A stretch of 64,000 bases of DNA from Laccaria trichodermophora. Taxonomy: Eukaryota > Basidiomycota > Agaricomycetes > Agaricales > Hydnangiaceae. The notes under the pieces are model-generated. The model had not been told where the DNA came from and ran no database searches. It saw only the letters and a list, made by a program, of their open reading frames with translations. A program made the translations under genes and the position numbers. Below, in pieces: positions 20,991 through 34,207 of the stretch (position 1 is its first letter; every line of letters starts with the position of its first letter). Location of the stretch: contig JACTVC010000016.1 in the NCBI GenBank assembly GCA_018417955.1, positions 744,001 through 808,000 of the forward strand. The letters run 5' to 3'.

Positions 20991-23884
20991 TTATGCCTTT
21001 ACCCTCGAATTCCGACTCAGGAGCTCACTGAGTTTGTTTGCCGCAACCCCCTTCGACAACCTCAAGTCGCTCAAACTTTCAAACTCGCCCAGGCCTTGCC
21101 CCAACCCACTCCCACTTTCACGCCTCCCAGATAGCACGAGTGAGAACTTCCTCGACCTACCAGGCGTCCCCGCAGCCTCCTTCGTAGGAGAAGCCGTAAC
21201 GCTGGTGTCCCCTGCATCCCCAGCATCAATCGTTGTACGTGCAGTAACGCTGGTGTTCTGCAATGCAATGGCAGGAAGGGAGAATCGTTTGCTCCTTCTG
21301 GCCGTGTCCTCTCGTCTCGCCTTGCGTGGCGAAGAGGCTGGGGAAGAAGCCAAGGAAGGCGTAGGGGTGAACCAAGCTTCTTCACCCTCCTCCTCATCGT
21401 TGCCTTCCTCATTGTCCTCCTCCTCTCCCTGCCCGGCCTGCAGCCTCGCCTGCTCCTCAAAATCTTCTAGAATCTGATGATAGCTCCTCAGTCTCTGATG
21501 CGGTCGTAGCCTGAGTCTCCCTTTCTTCTCTCTATCATCCGCAGTGGCGTCACCATCGAATGAGGCATCGCGGCTGGGTGTGAGGTCCAATGCCATCAGT
21601 GCCTGCGGTTGCTTGTCCACAAGGAGTGTGGGCATAGACACCCATGACGGGAGGCTCGATAGGGAGGTGATTGTGTCTGTTGAGTTTTCAGGCAGATTTG
21701 AAGAGCGTTTTTCTGGAGAGGGTGGGTCGAGAAGCGGGAAAACGGTATCGTAGCACGCGTCACAAGCACGTGCAGGTTTACTCGACTCGCTTTTAGAGTT
21801 CGAGTCTGAGATGAAAAATGTCTGGAAATCCATTAGCACTGTGCGAAGCGGGGGATGGAGCACTCACCCTTCCTGAACAAGCAGCACAGACGCATCGTCC
21901 ACAAAGTCGACAGTGATGCCTCCGTCTCCGCCATCCAAACATCTTTCCGCAGCGCATGCATCCTTCCGTTTTGCCATCTGGGATCCAGATTGCTGGAACC
22001 CAATGCTCCACCCTGCCCCGTCGCTCCTTCTTGTTGTCCTTGGCCTTCTTCCCCTTCTGAATGCTGTCGTCATTTGCACGCACAGTCCCAAGTCGGTCGT
22101 CGGTCAGTGGAAAGGGGAGAGCTTGAAGCGAACGGCGAACATGATTTGTGGAAGTCGATGACGTGAGCGTCGAGTTTGGGTTGGTGATGTTCAACGACAC
22201 GAGCAACTGGGCTTTAGCTTGTCGAATTTCAGAGCCCCAGTCGTCTCGCTGCTCATCGGTGCCAGCATATAGGACGAAACTCCCTTCAGGGCCAAGAAGG
22301 TCGAGCCTCCCCAGCTCGTCAGGGCTAATGATCACTTCTAAATCCACAAGCTCTGCACGTCCTTTATACACCCACCGCTCTTCTGCGCTTGTATTACGTT
22401 TTATGGGGCTATGGAGTGGTGGCTGGAATGACTTGCGTTGAGGTTTGCTCGGTGTAACCGGTTTCGAAGGGGTCCCGTCCGTTGTGGACGGATTGAATGT
22501 CGGAAGCTCTGCCTCACTCTTACTCCTGGTCCTAGCCATGGCATGCGCACTCGTCTTACTCCAGTCCCATGAGGTATCAGAGGCGTCCGCGGGCGCCAAC
22601 CACACAAGGCAATCAGAGAAAAGGAGAAATTCACGCTCCTTGGGTGATTCACTCCGCTCCATTTGGAGGAGGGGGCCACGCTTAAGGAGGGTGCGTCCAG
22701 GGGTAATGAGCTGGAACGGAAGATTTTGGGTGGCACGCTGCAATGCAAGGAGGGCGAGAGTCTGTGCATGAGTGTGCAGGGATGTATTCAATGAGAGGGT
22801 TACTATATCCAAATTAGTGAAAAACCATCAAAGAAAAAACGCGTTTGACTCACTTTTTGACACGAGACTATGAACAATTACAAGGCGGCCATGTTCGGGG
22901 TCGTCTCGATCTGTGCAGTTGATCAGATCCTTCAAGAGGAGTAGGTAGCGTGGACAGCGTTGCACAATGGACAAAAGCCAGTCGCGCAGCTTCAGTTTTC
23001 CGCAACGAGGGTCCGCTTCCTGTGACTGGAGGAATGATGCAAATGTTTGGTTGTAATGTGGGTTTGGGCGAGTTGTCGTCGGTGGCGTGATAAGTTCATT
23101 CAGGGCAGAAATCGTGGATGGAAATGCGGTCACAAAGGGGGTGTACAGGGACAAGTAAGGAAAATGTGAAAGAAGGATGGGAGAGAGAGGTGGGGTATCT
23201 TGGAAGGAATTTGATGCAGTGGAATCAGACAACAAAGTGGTCAATGCAGAGAGAAAAGAGCGATGAAGATTCCATATGTCTATGAAATTTGAAAAGACGG
23301 ATGTGAGTGCTGAACGATTCAGCAGAGGTTCCGGGGTATCAAGAGATGCGATGATTGGTGTGAGGAAGTGCTGTGAACCGCTTTAGTTAGAAAGCAAGAT
23401 ATGACAACGCTACAAATCTCACCGAATATATTAGTTCCAACCCATCAACGTAAGCTTTCTCAGTCGCGTGAAACTCTTCAACGACCTTCTGTCGTTTGGC
23501 GCTGCGAGAGTTATCGACAGGCTTCACACTTGAATCGCGACGTCTGACTCTTCGTCTCGGTGACTCGACAGATGTAGGTCGCCCATTGAGTCCTCTACTA
23601 CCATTAACGCTTCTCAAGAGACTTGGCGACGCCTCATCTTCAGGGAGGGATTCAAATGACGCAACGCTGACGACAGACTGTCGGTGCATCAACGAAGGTG
23701 CACTCGGGAGAGATATCCTCCGGAATGGAAGATATGTGGACCTATGTGGTGACTGAATCGGCCTGATTCCTGCTTCAGAACCGGGAAAGTTCACACTCGA
23801 CGGCGGGGCCGTTGTTGCTAGATATCAAAGATGAGAATGGCTGCCATATATCGTCACAGTCCAGCTAAACTTACCTGAGGACAT
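20991..23884 (-). CDS. RhoGEF (DH) - PH - FYVE zinc finger protein
   Basis: Coding is complement(join(20991..21821,21868..22802,22854..23370,23423..23817,23875..23884)), 895 residues; the first coding exon is only 10 nt (ATGTCCTCAG). Introns are 46, 51, 52 and 57 nt. The DH domain spans ~110-310, starting RQKVVEEFHATEKAYVDGLELI and including LRDWLLSIVQRCPRYLLLLKDL. The PH domain runs ~335-505 (LLKRGPLLQM...FLLFSDCLVWL, ending DDWGSEIRQA). The FYVE finger is ~580-645: WIPD, the paired cysteines CMRCG, the basic RRRHHCRLCGRC, CAACSGR, and ACDAC after the last intron. This matches the FGD-like architecture: a Rho/Cdc42-family exchange factor targeted to PI3P endosomes. The C-terminal ~230 residues are Ser/Glu-rich and disordered. 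Confidence 0.92.
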
Positions 23885-26800
23885 TTACCGCGAATATCAA
23901 TGCCCTGGTCGCGTTTCTTGGGGCAACTTGGCTTGAGAGCGGAGTATTCGCGACGATAATCCCTCTCAGCATGAGGCAGACCTCAGCCGACTCTTTTTGG
24001 AACTCAAGATTCGATTGTCTATCATGACCTTTACAATCAAACACGCCGACCTTGTTCAAATGAAACAAACACGCAGTTGTTGCGCAGTTGAGGGGAATCG
24101 TCAGTTCAAGTCTCGCCACTGTGGAATTGAGGTTTCAAAGCGACAGGTATTGTCAATGTGACCACAGCATTAATTAGTACTTACATGCCAATTGAACTAT
24201 ATTGATGCTCCAGGCGCCTCCCTGAGTGTCCACTTGACACCCGTCAAATCCCTTAAAAGGGACTTCTTCCCTTCAATACCCCCTTCAATCAAATCCTTTC
24301 ACATCGAATAGATAAGACTAGTACTCAAGAGGCGGTCTTTTACAGGATGCATTCAGAAGCGTTGACTAAGATTCCGACGTGGGTCGGGGAGTACTCGGAT
24401 GTCGCACCGTTGAAAAAGCTTCTTGCTTCACACACTCGCCCAGAAGGCGACCCAAGCATAGGAGTTCCGAGTAGTACTGACAAGCTGCGAACCGATGGCA
24501 TTCGTCGGCGAGATATCGGTGAAATGGGGAATGAAGCGTCCACGAAGGCTGGGAGCAATGAATGCTTATTTCGGGTTCCCTGTCAATATTATCAGATAAA
24601 ACAATATAAATAACCTTCCATCATAATGGTTTCGTGGATGGGGATGAAAAGCCTTTCAGGAGGATCAACACAGGAGATGGTGCAGGAAAAGAAAGACGAA
24701 AGAAGAAGCATACGGCGTAGAATATTTCACCGTGCACACACACATGGTCCCATGGAGGCTTTACGAACAGAGACGCTTGTGGACGATTGAAGCCGGTTCC
24801 AAAATTGCGTCGCGAAGATTCTCAGAAGAGCGCTGCCTAGAGCAACGAATGTGACAGAATATTCATATGTTTTCCTAGATGTTCCACCATCAAAGATTTC
24901 GAGATATAGAACATTGCCTAATAAATCTTTTCAAGTGAATTTCCCACTGTGATGTGGAAGTATTACTTACCCTCCTCCATGGGAATTTAGAAGCCCATGT
25001 CTGAGAAATAAGCATCGGCAAGAGGGAAAACGCTAGCCGCAGTTGTTTTCCCAGACAAGCGCTTTGCCAAGAACGGTCATCGATCATCGTCGGAACACTG
25101 AAAATCCAAAGAGTCGGTTTTAACAGCAAACTTTGGCTTCATACAGCCAAGACGACATGAAAAGAAAGCCAGCAAAGGGCGCTGAGAAAATGTGGATGCA
25201 ATCGGAAGGGAGAGGCATAGCCATGAGAATTATCCACTTTGAACACCGCGGCTGGCACAACAAAGTTCCAGGGCCCAGAGCCTCTTTAGGTGAAATTGTG
25301 TCCGTGATATTTTCTTGTCACCGCAAGAGGGAAGCCGTAGTGAAGTCGTGGAGGGCATCAGGGAAATACCAACAGGGCCGTAGTCTGCCGTAGTGCGGTA
25401 CGGATCGATGCGTTCATTCACATGTAGTTCTCGTGAAAGCACACGTAAATGAATGAGAGGAGTTGCTTCAGGCTCTTGGTTACCTTGGAAGACCTTCAAC
25501 TTTTCCGTCGTTCATCTTTTTTTTCGTGTGGATCGAGTGATCATCGGCTTGGAGGGGCCGAGGCTTGCTGACTGAATTGGGGCTATTCCCAGCACGCTGA
25601 AGGTACAGGGTTCGGAAGGCGTGAAACACTTTCTCTCAGGCTCAAAGGAGACCGTTTTGCCCAAGTTTTGCCTCAGGTGCTGTGTCTCCACGAGACGATC
25701 CAATTTACACAAATGGATCAAGTTTCAAGGGATCCAGGAGCAGACGGTACGTATTGTCGAGGGTTCTGTAAGAATTTTCAAGGTCAATTGAAGGAAGACT
25801 TTCGCACTGGGAGTTGTTAAGGGCGTCATGAATGTCGTATGGTGAGAACGGCGCGCGCCTAGTTGTGTCATCTGGCAAAAGACGGAGACTTTTGACGCAA
25901 CTCCAAAGATCTATGAGAGATTTCTTCCGGATGTTTCTAGCGGTGTTCCCAAGACGAATGACCCCAAACCCATTTTCCTACCGATGAAAATGCCACAACT
26001 CCAGGAGTGAGAAGATTCACACACCATAGACAAGGAGCGCTATTCCAATTTGACATCCATCATCATTATGCGCGCAGCCGCTGTTGTGCTGCCTGGCAGT
26101 TGACCTGAACCTTGGATTTCCAATTCGCAGGGGGCCTGATGTCGTCGACAGCGCCATTGAGGCGAAAGGCAGGTCAGATGACGACACCGAAACAACATAT
26201 GTGTTTTCAGCACTTTCAGGGCCTCAAATGTCCGTTTCCTGTGGCAAGTTGATTGTTTGCCGGCGCCGCTAAATAACTGAGTTACCGTGCCTCACAGGCG
26301 CCCCTTGAACCCTACCTGAGCTAACGGATAAGATCAAATCTCAGGGTCACGCTTCCGTCCGATGTATATCATTTTCGGCAGAGCTCGCTGACCAATTACG
26401 GAACTCCGTTGGCGGGTGAAGCGTTTAGCGCTGATGATCATCTCAACCGTACGTTCAACGTCCAACGCTAGCGCTGATCGATGATCCACCATCATGATGC
26501 AACCTTCACGAGCATGGGCCAGAGCACCCGAACTGCGGTAGTTGGTGGTGGTGCAGATACTCGGGAAGAGACGTCGAAGACGCCCTAAAGTCCTCATCAC
26601 CCACCCAATTCCCTCAGCCCGTCGAACCGTGGCATCCAGATGTCACTGAAAAAAAAAACCGAGGTCCCGCCATTCGGACACGATCATAGCTCACAATCTA
26701 CATCTCGAAATCTACACACGATGTTGGCATGTCCGATATTCAATGATCATGACCAGCCTTGGATTTGCGACATATCGGCCTCTCAATCTCTCCCCACAGT

Positions 26801-29519
26801 ATTCTAGGCCGAGGAAGACACCAGGACGCCTCACCTTTTCTCTCTAACGTGCTTCCCTCGCGTTCAGATTGGGACGGACTATTCCTTTCGCGTGCTTGTT
26901 TCTCACAGGCCGCCATGATATCACCAAATGCGGAGCAACTCTCTCACTGACCTCTCACAAGACTGAAAGAAAACAAAGGCTATCACTTGGCCTTGCAATA
27001 GGTCTAAAGCAGGGTTTGGGGATCGTCATCAATTGCGCCACATATGGATGGCCTTAACGGGCGCAGCGGTGAGAATTCAAAGTCATCAAGTTGTATGAGC
27101 TTACTGAAAAAGGCGCACTGCGAGGATCTAATTCAACCCGCGGAAAAAGACAACGTCTGAACGTGGATGGGGTGCTTTTACAAATCTCTGCATACGTCAT
27201 CAAAATCATGCAAATACAAGATATTGCATTTTGCGTCAAGTGCCTGTGGGCAATCGATTAATCAAGGACCTTTGATACACTGATATGATAGCGACGCGGG
27301 CGGTGGGGGAGTGCACAAGCCTTCAATAGGACTCAGGAGGCTCCACTACCATCGAAAACCTTGGAAACCCCGCACTGTCTGCCACCCGACGCTATGGGTA
27401 TCCTGTCTTTGAAAGTTATCGGATTGTCGCGAGATCATGATCGCAAAATCAGGAAATGACTAGGCATTTTACAAAGCATCTGGACTACTCAAGTCGATAT
27501 CGATGGAAGGTGCGATCATTGTTCGCGATAGCCTCTGGAATCTACCCCTTCCACAGTGATACTTATAGCACAAGGAGATGAAGTTACTCGATAGACGTTC
27601 TTAGCCTCGTGTGTAGATCGTACCCCAATTCGTGTAAATCGGCAATACAAGGTGTGAAAAAAAATCACAATGCCAGGGCTACAATATCCACAACATGCCT
27701 TCTTTGAAAATTCCCCTTGTCAAATGCTATAACAAATTCAAGCCACAGCCAGTGCCTCACGCCTCATTGCGAACAATGCCACACACGAATGTGAACGTGG
27801 AGCTCCGTTTAGTAAGCACAAAGGAATATCACGGTGCAGTCCGAACTTTGTCCTCCAAGTACAGCTTAGAACGCACACGAACGTGTAATCATCCGCGCGT
27901 TCCGCCCGTGCATATGGTCACCTCGCGAACGCGTCTTCTCTGCACTGTGCGAAGGAGCTGATGTGGTTCCCTGCGCACCGGTCGGCCCGTCCCGCGCTGT
28001 GGGAGTAGGTTAGCATATACATATACAGATTCTCTTCCTTTCGAGCAACCTACTATAACGCGTACGGACAAACTGCGGCGCATACTCGCCAGCTCCTACT
28101 TCATCTCATAGAGTAAAATTGAGTTAGAGCGTATCACTATCAGAGAATGCAAAAAAGTGGCGATAGCAATGGAGAGCGCACTTGAGATTGGGGCGTACGG
28201 CGAGAGAGCGCCTGATCTTGAATTGAGCGCAGATTGCTTACTTGGGCACATACCGTGACGCGGTGATTATCAAATTTTTCAGTGGCAAGTGCATGGGAAA
28301 GGTCTTGAGCTCCGAGTCGCGCTTGTATTGAGGGGCCAGGGGAAGGAGGGGGGCTGCCAAGTTTCGTATCGCCCCGAAATCGAATGAACGCCATGACGCT
28401 CAGTTCCGCTAACCTCGCTTCGCCCCGACCTCGCACGCTATTGTCCTTCCTTGTTGCGGGCACACGCGCACACGAAAGTGTCCTGATTGCATAGAGGAAA
28501 ATTTTTGACTAAGCCCCTTGCCTAGATTCGAATTTCGACGTGGGGACGTCTGCTGACCAGCGAAGCTTGAGAGAATGCGCTGTCTTCGAAAAATCGAAAA
28601 AAGCGCTACTTGGGGCCTGGGCAGATGACCAAGACCAGGGGAAGCGGTGTGGGCGTTTCTGACGTTGTCTTGTGAAAGTCCCTTTCGTTCACATCCCCAG
28701 AAGGGGTTGTACACTCATTATCTCGCACTAAGGTTGTAAAGAAAACGGACTTTGGGTTGTTCCGAGGCATGCCGAGCGGAAGTGTACACAACAGCAAGTA
28801 CAAAGGCGCCCACCAATGGGAGTTCCAGAGGGCAGCCATGAGCGTGAGTAAGACGCTTTTCCCATGGGATCGCACGAGGTTCGGGTGGCAGACATCGTCC
28901 TTGTCATTTTTTTTCTTTACCCTGGAAGTTTCTTCGGTTCTGGTTGTGTGCGTAGAAAACGAGGAGTGCCTACGTCAAGTTCTGACTTGACTTGACTGGA
29001 GGCAAACATTCCAGTATAACATCCCTCAAGTTTATGGCTGTGTGCCGAGCAAGTTCGAAAAATCGTGTGCATTGCATGCTCGAGCGTTACGTTTTGATTT
29101 GAATGTATATATACGGTAGCTGGATGCCACATTATAGGTAAGAATAAGTAATATGAAGTTGATAAATTTGGGGTGGTTCGTAAAAAAAGGCGTTTTCGAG
29201 AAAACAGCGTGAATGATGGTCGGAATAAATGCATTGTGTGAGAAGAGTGTGTGTGGTAGTACAAATGCTGATGATGCTTTTTGGTGGTGCAAGTTGAGAA
29301 TGCTGGGTTCTAAGTGATGATGGTGTGTGTACAGATGTGACCAAGACGAATTGCGGTGATTAGCACGAAAGCCTAGTGCAGGATGGATGGGCTTTTGAGG
29401 TAAAGTAGATGTAAACGGCCATAAGGTGGGCGATGCAGAAGGGGGGGCGAAGAGGGGCCAATAGCCCCGGGGTTGGTAGCCTTCACAAGAAGACGATGCA
29501 AGGAAGAAGGGTAGGTGGA
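23885..29519. other. Gene-poor 5.6-kb region
   Basis: A minus-strand chain of open stretches (24558 to 23871) ends in a TAA overlapping the splice donor of the RhoGEF's first exon; it may be upstream leader or a decayed gene. The rest holds short frames without domains, splice-consistent joins or repeats. The last ~500 bp are presumably 3' UTR of the zinc-finger gene. Confidence 0.35.
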
Positions 29520-30348
29520 TCACTCGAAAGCGTATTCCACGGCCACGGAGCAAGCTTCGTTGGCTTTGGCATCTAGCCCATGTTGTCGCAGACTTTGCTG
29601 AGTAAAAAAAGATGCGTCGCATGCAGGACAGGAGTGCATCCCAAGCGAGACTGCGCTAGCCGCCCCCTGAGATGATGCCTGCGAACGTGATCGTTTGGAT
29701 GTGTGGGATACCTAGAGAAAGGTCAGTTATTTGATGTTCTCCACACGTAAAGACGCGGGGTGGACTTACGTTATCATCGTCCTCCTCATCGCAAGCGAGC
29801 TTGCGCTTCAATGATGATGGTAGGTGGGGTTCTAACAAGCGAAAGGGAATCAGCAAGCGAACGCAAGGAACTACTGTAAACGCCGACCTACCTGAGAAAG
29901 TGGCGCCGATGGGTGAGGAGAAATTCTCGCGCCACGCAAGGATGCGTTTCATTCTGACAGAGTACGTTTCTGTGGACGACTCTGCTCGTGTCTGCTCGTG
30001 GGCTTGGGGTGATGATTCTAGATGTTCTGGTGGCATGTCCGAGGAGCAATAGGAGGAACAGGATGGTTCCTCAGTTGACAGCTGCGACGCAGAATCTGAA
30101 GAAGAAGAATCGTCACACGAAGAGGAGGCGGCAACTGAGGAGTCGTTGATGACGGAGGTGATTCGACGAGGTGGGGGTGGTGGACCTTCGACGAGTTCTA
30201 TAACTTGTACGGTATGCTGCTGGCGCAAGTAGACGTGGCCTGGAGAGAATTTTTGCTGTGGCAGGCTGCGGAGGAGAATGTCGGAGGAGGCGTCTGAGAG
30301 GGGCATGCTGGGGACAATCATTCTGCTGTGGTGGTGAAGAGCGAACAT
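29520..30348 (-). CDS. Small protein with C-terminal C2HC-type zinc finger
   Basis: Coding is complement(join(29520..29711,29770..29831,29892..30348)), 236 residues; introns are 58 and 60 nt, both GT-AG. The start at 30348 is the first ATG in frame. Residues ~75-135 are Ser/Glu-rich and probably disordered, with a PPPPPRR motif at ~65. A basic cluster (KRKLACDEEDDD, then SKRSRSQ) looks like a nuclear localisation signal. The C-terminus holds CPACDASFFTQQSLRQHG followed by a final Cys, a Cys2-His-Cys finger in which Cys replaces the second His. Reading straight through the introns is also open but loses the finger, so the spliced form is preferred. It may be a DNA- or RNA-binding regulator; no specific target can be inferred. 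Confidence 0.72.
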
Positions 30349-31011
30349 GGTGTTCTTGAGAGAGCTTTCTTGAGAGAAGAGTGTGTTCTTTTGAGAAAGC
30401 AGGGTTGGCACGCTTATAGCATGCGTATTTTGTAGTAGTTCTTAACCGGAGTGACTTCTTGGGTGACCTCTTGGGTGCATAGCAAAAATCTGGCAGAAGA
30501 TTCATCTGACATGTCCACGATTATCCAAGAGTCCGATCGAAGATTCAAGATTTTCTCACGTGCCCTCGTTTCCTTTCTTTGCCGCTTCGGGTTTAGTCGC
30601 TGAACCAGGCAACACGTAAATCGAGATCCCCTTATCAGATTTCCGTATTTGGTTCTATGACCTCCTCTCACCTGATCCTTGCTCATAAAATCCATATCCT
30701 CCGGATTCCCACTCAACAAACAAACCCACAACTTGTCCTCACGCTCGACAAATCCAGGGATGCCCAATTTAAATCACCCGTCTCCTTACTTACCGTACAT
30801 CATACATAACCTCACTTCCGTTTTGCCGACATGAAATCATCAACGGCGCGCCCCAAAGGTTCGCTGGTAACATATCAACATGCATCACCATCTGGCAACC
30901 TGAAGCGCACATCGCAACTTCCATATAGCGTGATAATCATGAGCCCCTCCGACCAACGCCTGCTTCCCACGCAACATCTTTCGCCCCCCACGCTTACCCA
31001 GAAAGGTGTAA
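30349..31011. other. Intergenic DNA between zinc-finger and Mkt1 genes
   Basis: Contains the promoter of the zinc-finger gene and the 3' side of the Mkt1 gene. A 117-codon minus-strand frame (30414-30767) lacks an ATG start and any domain. Confidence 0.4.
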
Positions 31012-33767
31012 TCATGGTCTCATTGGGGCAAGCCACACCTCCGCCGCCTCAAATTGGTCAATCAACTCGCGCAGAACGGCTCCTTCGGAATGAAGCTGCC
31101 TCATCGCTGTCAGAGCCTGCAGGGAAAAGGCACACACACACACACGACCCATTTCAGTTATATCAATTAACAATAAGAAAAAAACCGTGCCGCGTACCAC
31201 GTCCCAGAACCTGAAACCCCTCTCTACCTCCAGCTTGGGATACTTGACACCCGTGAACGTTTCCTCGCAAATTTCGAGGGCCAACGCTTTGGCCTCCTTA
31301 ACGCCCTCAGCATTAGGATCCCGAACCCTAGTCCGGTTGTTAATGTGAGTCAGGGCATCAAGATACACCTTGGCGAGAACGCCGAATCCGGTGTTAACCT
31401 CAGTTTGGAACGGAAGTGAGAGTGTGATGTCTAACAAATCATCCCGTGCTCGTCGAGCATCATTTCGGAGGAGCATATTCAGCGAAGTGACTTCCAGCAG
31501 GGTCCTAAGCGCCCGTGTGAGAGACCGTACAAAGGAGTTGAACACCAACAGCTCTCGAGACAGAGGCGCGGACCAAGGTTGCGGCTACATGAAAAAGTTG
31601 CATGAGTAACCGTTGCTTATACTGAAGCCCGTACAACCCACCTTGAAATTGAGCGGCACAATACTAAGCACCCGCATCACAAGGAGCATTGATGACTTTT
31701 CATCATCTAGAAGAGCCGAATTGTCAACACAAGTTCAATTCTCGTAAGAGAATGATTGAAACGCACCTGTCCCAAAGCTCGGCCCACCACTGAAGGCTCG
31801 GCCAGACCAGAGATGGCCATGCATTACTCCTGCCCTGACGAGCTCAAGGAACAAGTAAAGGGGGTCTTGGAACTTGTCATTGACGCGGGCCAGCTTAATC
31901 GCCTGGTTCATCGCACGCGCCAGCGGAGAATGCGTATGCGAGTTCAACAAAAATCTGTTTGCAATTGTCAGTCTATTTCGGGAGCAGTTAAATATAAACC
32001 CACCCTCGTAGTTCCAAGAAACGCCAGATGACGTTCGCCACAACCTCATCCTTCTTTTCGAGGGGGATAGGGGGGCTGCTCTTGACCTTGGTTCGCGCGG
32101 CCAGGCGTTCCGTTGCCGTCGCACCCAAACACAAAGCAAAGTCGATGGTGGATGACTGAGACCGGTTGAAGGTCAGCTAACCACTCATGGACGATTCTTC
32201 TCAAGAAAAGAGACTTACGTTTTGCCTCCTCAATTCCTCCTCCACGACCGAATAACCAACGTTCCAGCCAGCGACCCGTTCGGCAAGCTGAGCCGTCTGC
32301 GGAGAGTTGTGCTGGACGGGTTTTTGGTTGTGTCCAGTAGGCTGTTCAAACCAAAAGAAGCCCTGCACTTTCTTGTTGGCCCAAAAGTTGAAAGCAACGC
32401 TGCTGATGAGGGCTAGCGCCGTAGCTCTTGGCCCAGTTTGGCCATCGGTGATCACCTCCTTGACGAAGCGTTTGTACTCGGTAGTTTCGCCGTTGTCCAA
32501 AGGGGGGTTCTCAATGATCTGTCCGCTCGTCAGCCAGACGAGAGCTTGGGGTCCTAACAGCCCACGAGAAAGATAAAAGTATATCTCATCCGGCAACCTA
32601 TTGGTGAATATCTCGTGGAGATCCTGCGGAATGTCTGCAGCGGTCGGATGGTGAGGATGGTGGTTTGGGTGGCTGTGGGTAGCGGGAGAGGTGATGGCCA
32701 GTGGGAGTGGTAAAACCGTGCCTTCCGATGAGAGAATGAGGGAGTATTTGATCATGGAACGTGTCCGAGCATAGTGGTCCGAGTATTGGATGGATTTTAC
32801 GGCGGGATGTTCGGCGAAAGCGGACACAGCGGCGTGTCCCGACTTGTAGTATTTGACCATGTCGACTGTGGCTTTGAGTGCTTGTTCATGGATAGTTGGT
32901 GGGAAAGGCGGCGAGTGATCAAAGCCAACGAGGATACCAATGTCGAGGAACTGATCCTCCGATACTCCTAGGTCTTGTAGGAAAGTCCGCTTTGAGGTAT
33001 ACTGGAAGGAGGGGCTGGCCGAGGTTAGGTCGAGGGAGGTGATGAGCTTGTCGACGCTGGGGTAGAGGAGGGTATCCGTTGGCCCGTAGATGGCATGTAT
33101 GTACGACTTGGAGTGGCGTTGGAGGTAGATTAACTGAAGGGGGCGAGCAACAGGTCAGAATATATCACAAATTCGCAGAGTAATCGACCGCATACCTGAG
33201 CCCAAGCGACATAGGGAGCAATGATGAAATCCACGTTCCTATGCCGGAAAACCCTAAGCACCATCCTCCAAAGGTCCCACTGGGCGAAACTACTCCGCCC
33301 CTCAAACAATTTTGTTGCGGCCTCCTCCTGACCAGCCTCGTATTTTGCCCACGCGTCACGTCGGTCTCTGCACGCCTCTGCATGCTCCAGGTGGTGGTTC
33401 TGCTTCCACCGCTTGTTAGGGATAAGGCCAGGGAAAACGAAAACGGGTTTAATCCGCAGTTTTTCGAGGGCGCGCAGGTCAGATTCGATGCGCTGTGTGA
33501 GCGCCAAAGGCAAACCGCCAGTGGCAGCGAGCAAGGGCTCCCTCGAAGGAGGGTTGTCCGTCAGTTGTTGGAGGTAATAGGACGCATCGATACCAAGTCG
33601 GGAATCTGAGAGTACGGAGAGCGGAAGCGTTTGCAGGTGTTTTCGTTCAAAGAGGTAGTCTGTATCACAGTAAAAAAGTCAGCGACGTTGTCTTTCTGGG
33701 TTGACTGAGCAAACCAGATGCCATGTCATGGTTCACGACTCTCACTTTCAAGATGCTTGATAGGCAT
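31012..33767 (-). CDS. MKT1: Mkt1 family post-transcriptional regulator (XPG-like nuclease fold)
   Basis: Coding is complement(join(31012..31116,31198..31584,31642..31706,31767..31954,32004..32155,32219..33133,33196..33659,33746..33767)), 765 residues in eight exons; the first is 22 nt. The N-terminus (PIKHLENYLFERK, then SRLGIDASYYLQQL) and KLRIKPVFVFPGL, WDLWRMVLRVFRHRNVDFIIAPYVAWAQ and YGPTDTLLYP follow the XPG-N/XPG-I order of Mkt1, which keeps the flap-nuclease fold but not all acidic active-site residues. The C-terminal part has the conserved FLxxHTHSPLARAMNQA segment and the LVFNSFVRSLTRALR helices. In yeast Mkt1 binds Pbp1 and acts on mRNA translation and stability in the cytoplasm. 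Intron 7 contains a (CA)n run near 31133. Confidence 0.93.
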
Positions 33768-34207
33768 TGAGGCTGGTGGACGCTCGTCAGCGAGTGGTCG
33801 ACGGCGAGGAGGGTGTGGTCGTTGTCAACGACGATGCAACGTCAACAACTCTTGTGCTTACGTAATGAAGGTTGAAACTGACGCTCACCACTCCATTCAC
33901 TTTCTTCCTCCCCGTGGCATCATCAACTGGGCGAGTGATTGGAGTCGCCGTCTCTCTATTGACCTCCCAACGAAAAAAAGTGTTGTTGAGTTTTCTTGTT
34001 CGTTAACCCTTGAGGCGGAATTTCCAGCGGAACAATCTTGACGCTTGGGGATCCCTCAATGAACTAACTCAACAACTCCGCGATGCGCTGTTGTACACAG
34101 CTTGTAACAACGTGGCATACGGAACAGTGTCCATGCAATTGTATTTAAAAAATTTTACCCATTTTCTCCGTTGAGTTTTTTTTTTCTGAGGGCATTTCTC
34201 CAATTTC

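Noticed and set aside
29656..29711. Unspliced C-terminus of the zinc-finger gene ending in SGGG
   Set aside because: Splicing at 29712-29769 gives a complete Cys2-His-Cys finger, which the unspliced reading lacks.
31132..31148. (CA)n run as a CRISPR or functional repeat
   Set aside because: A simple microsatellite inside an Mkt1 intron; CRISPR arrays are not expected in fungi and none are seen.
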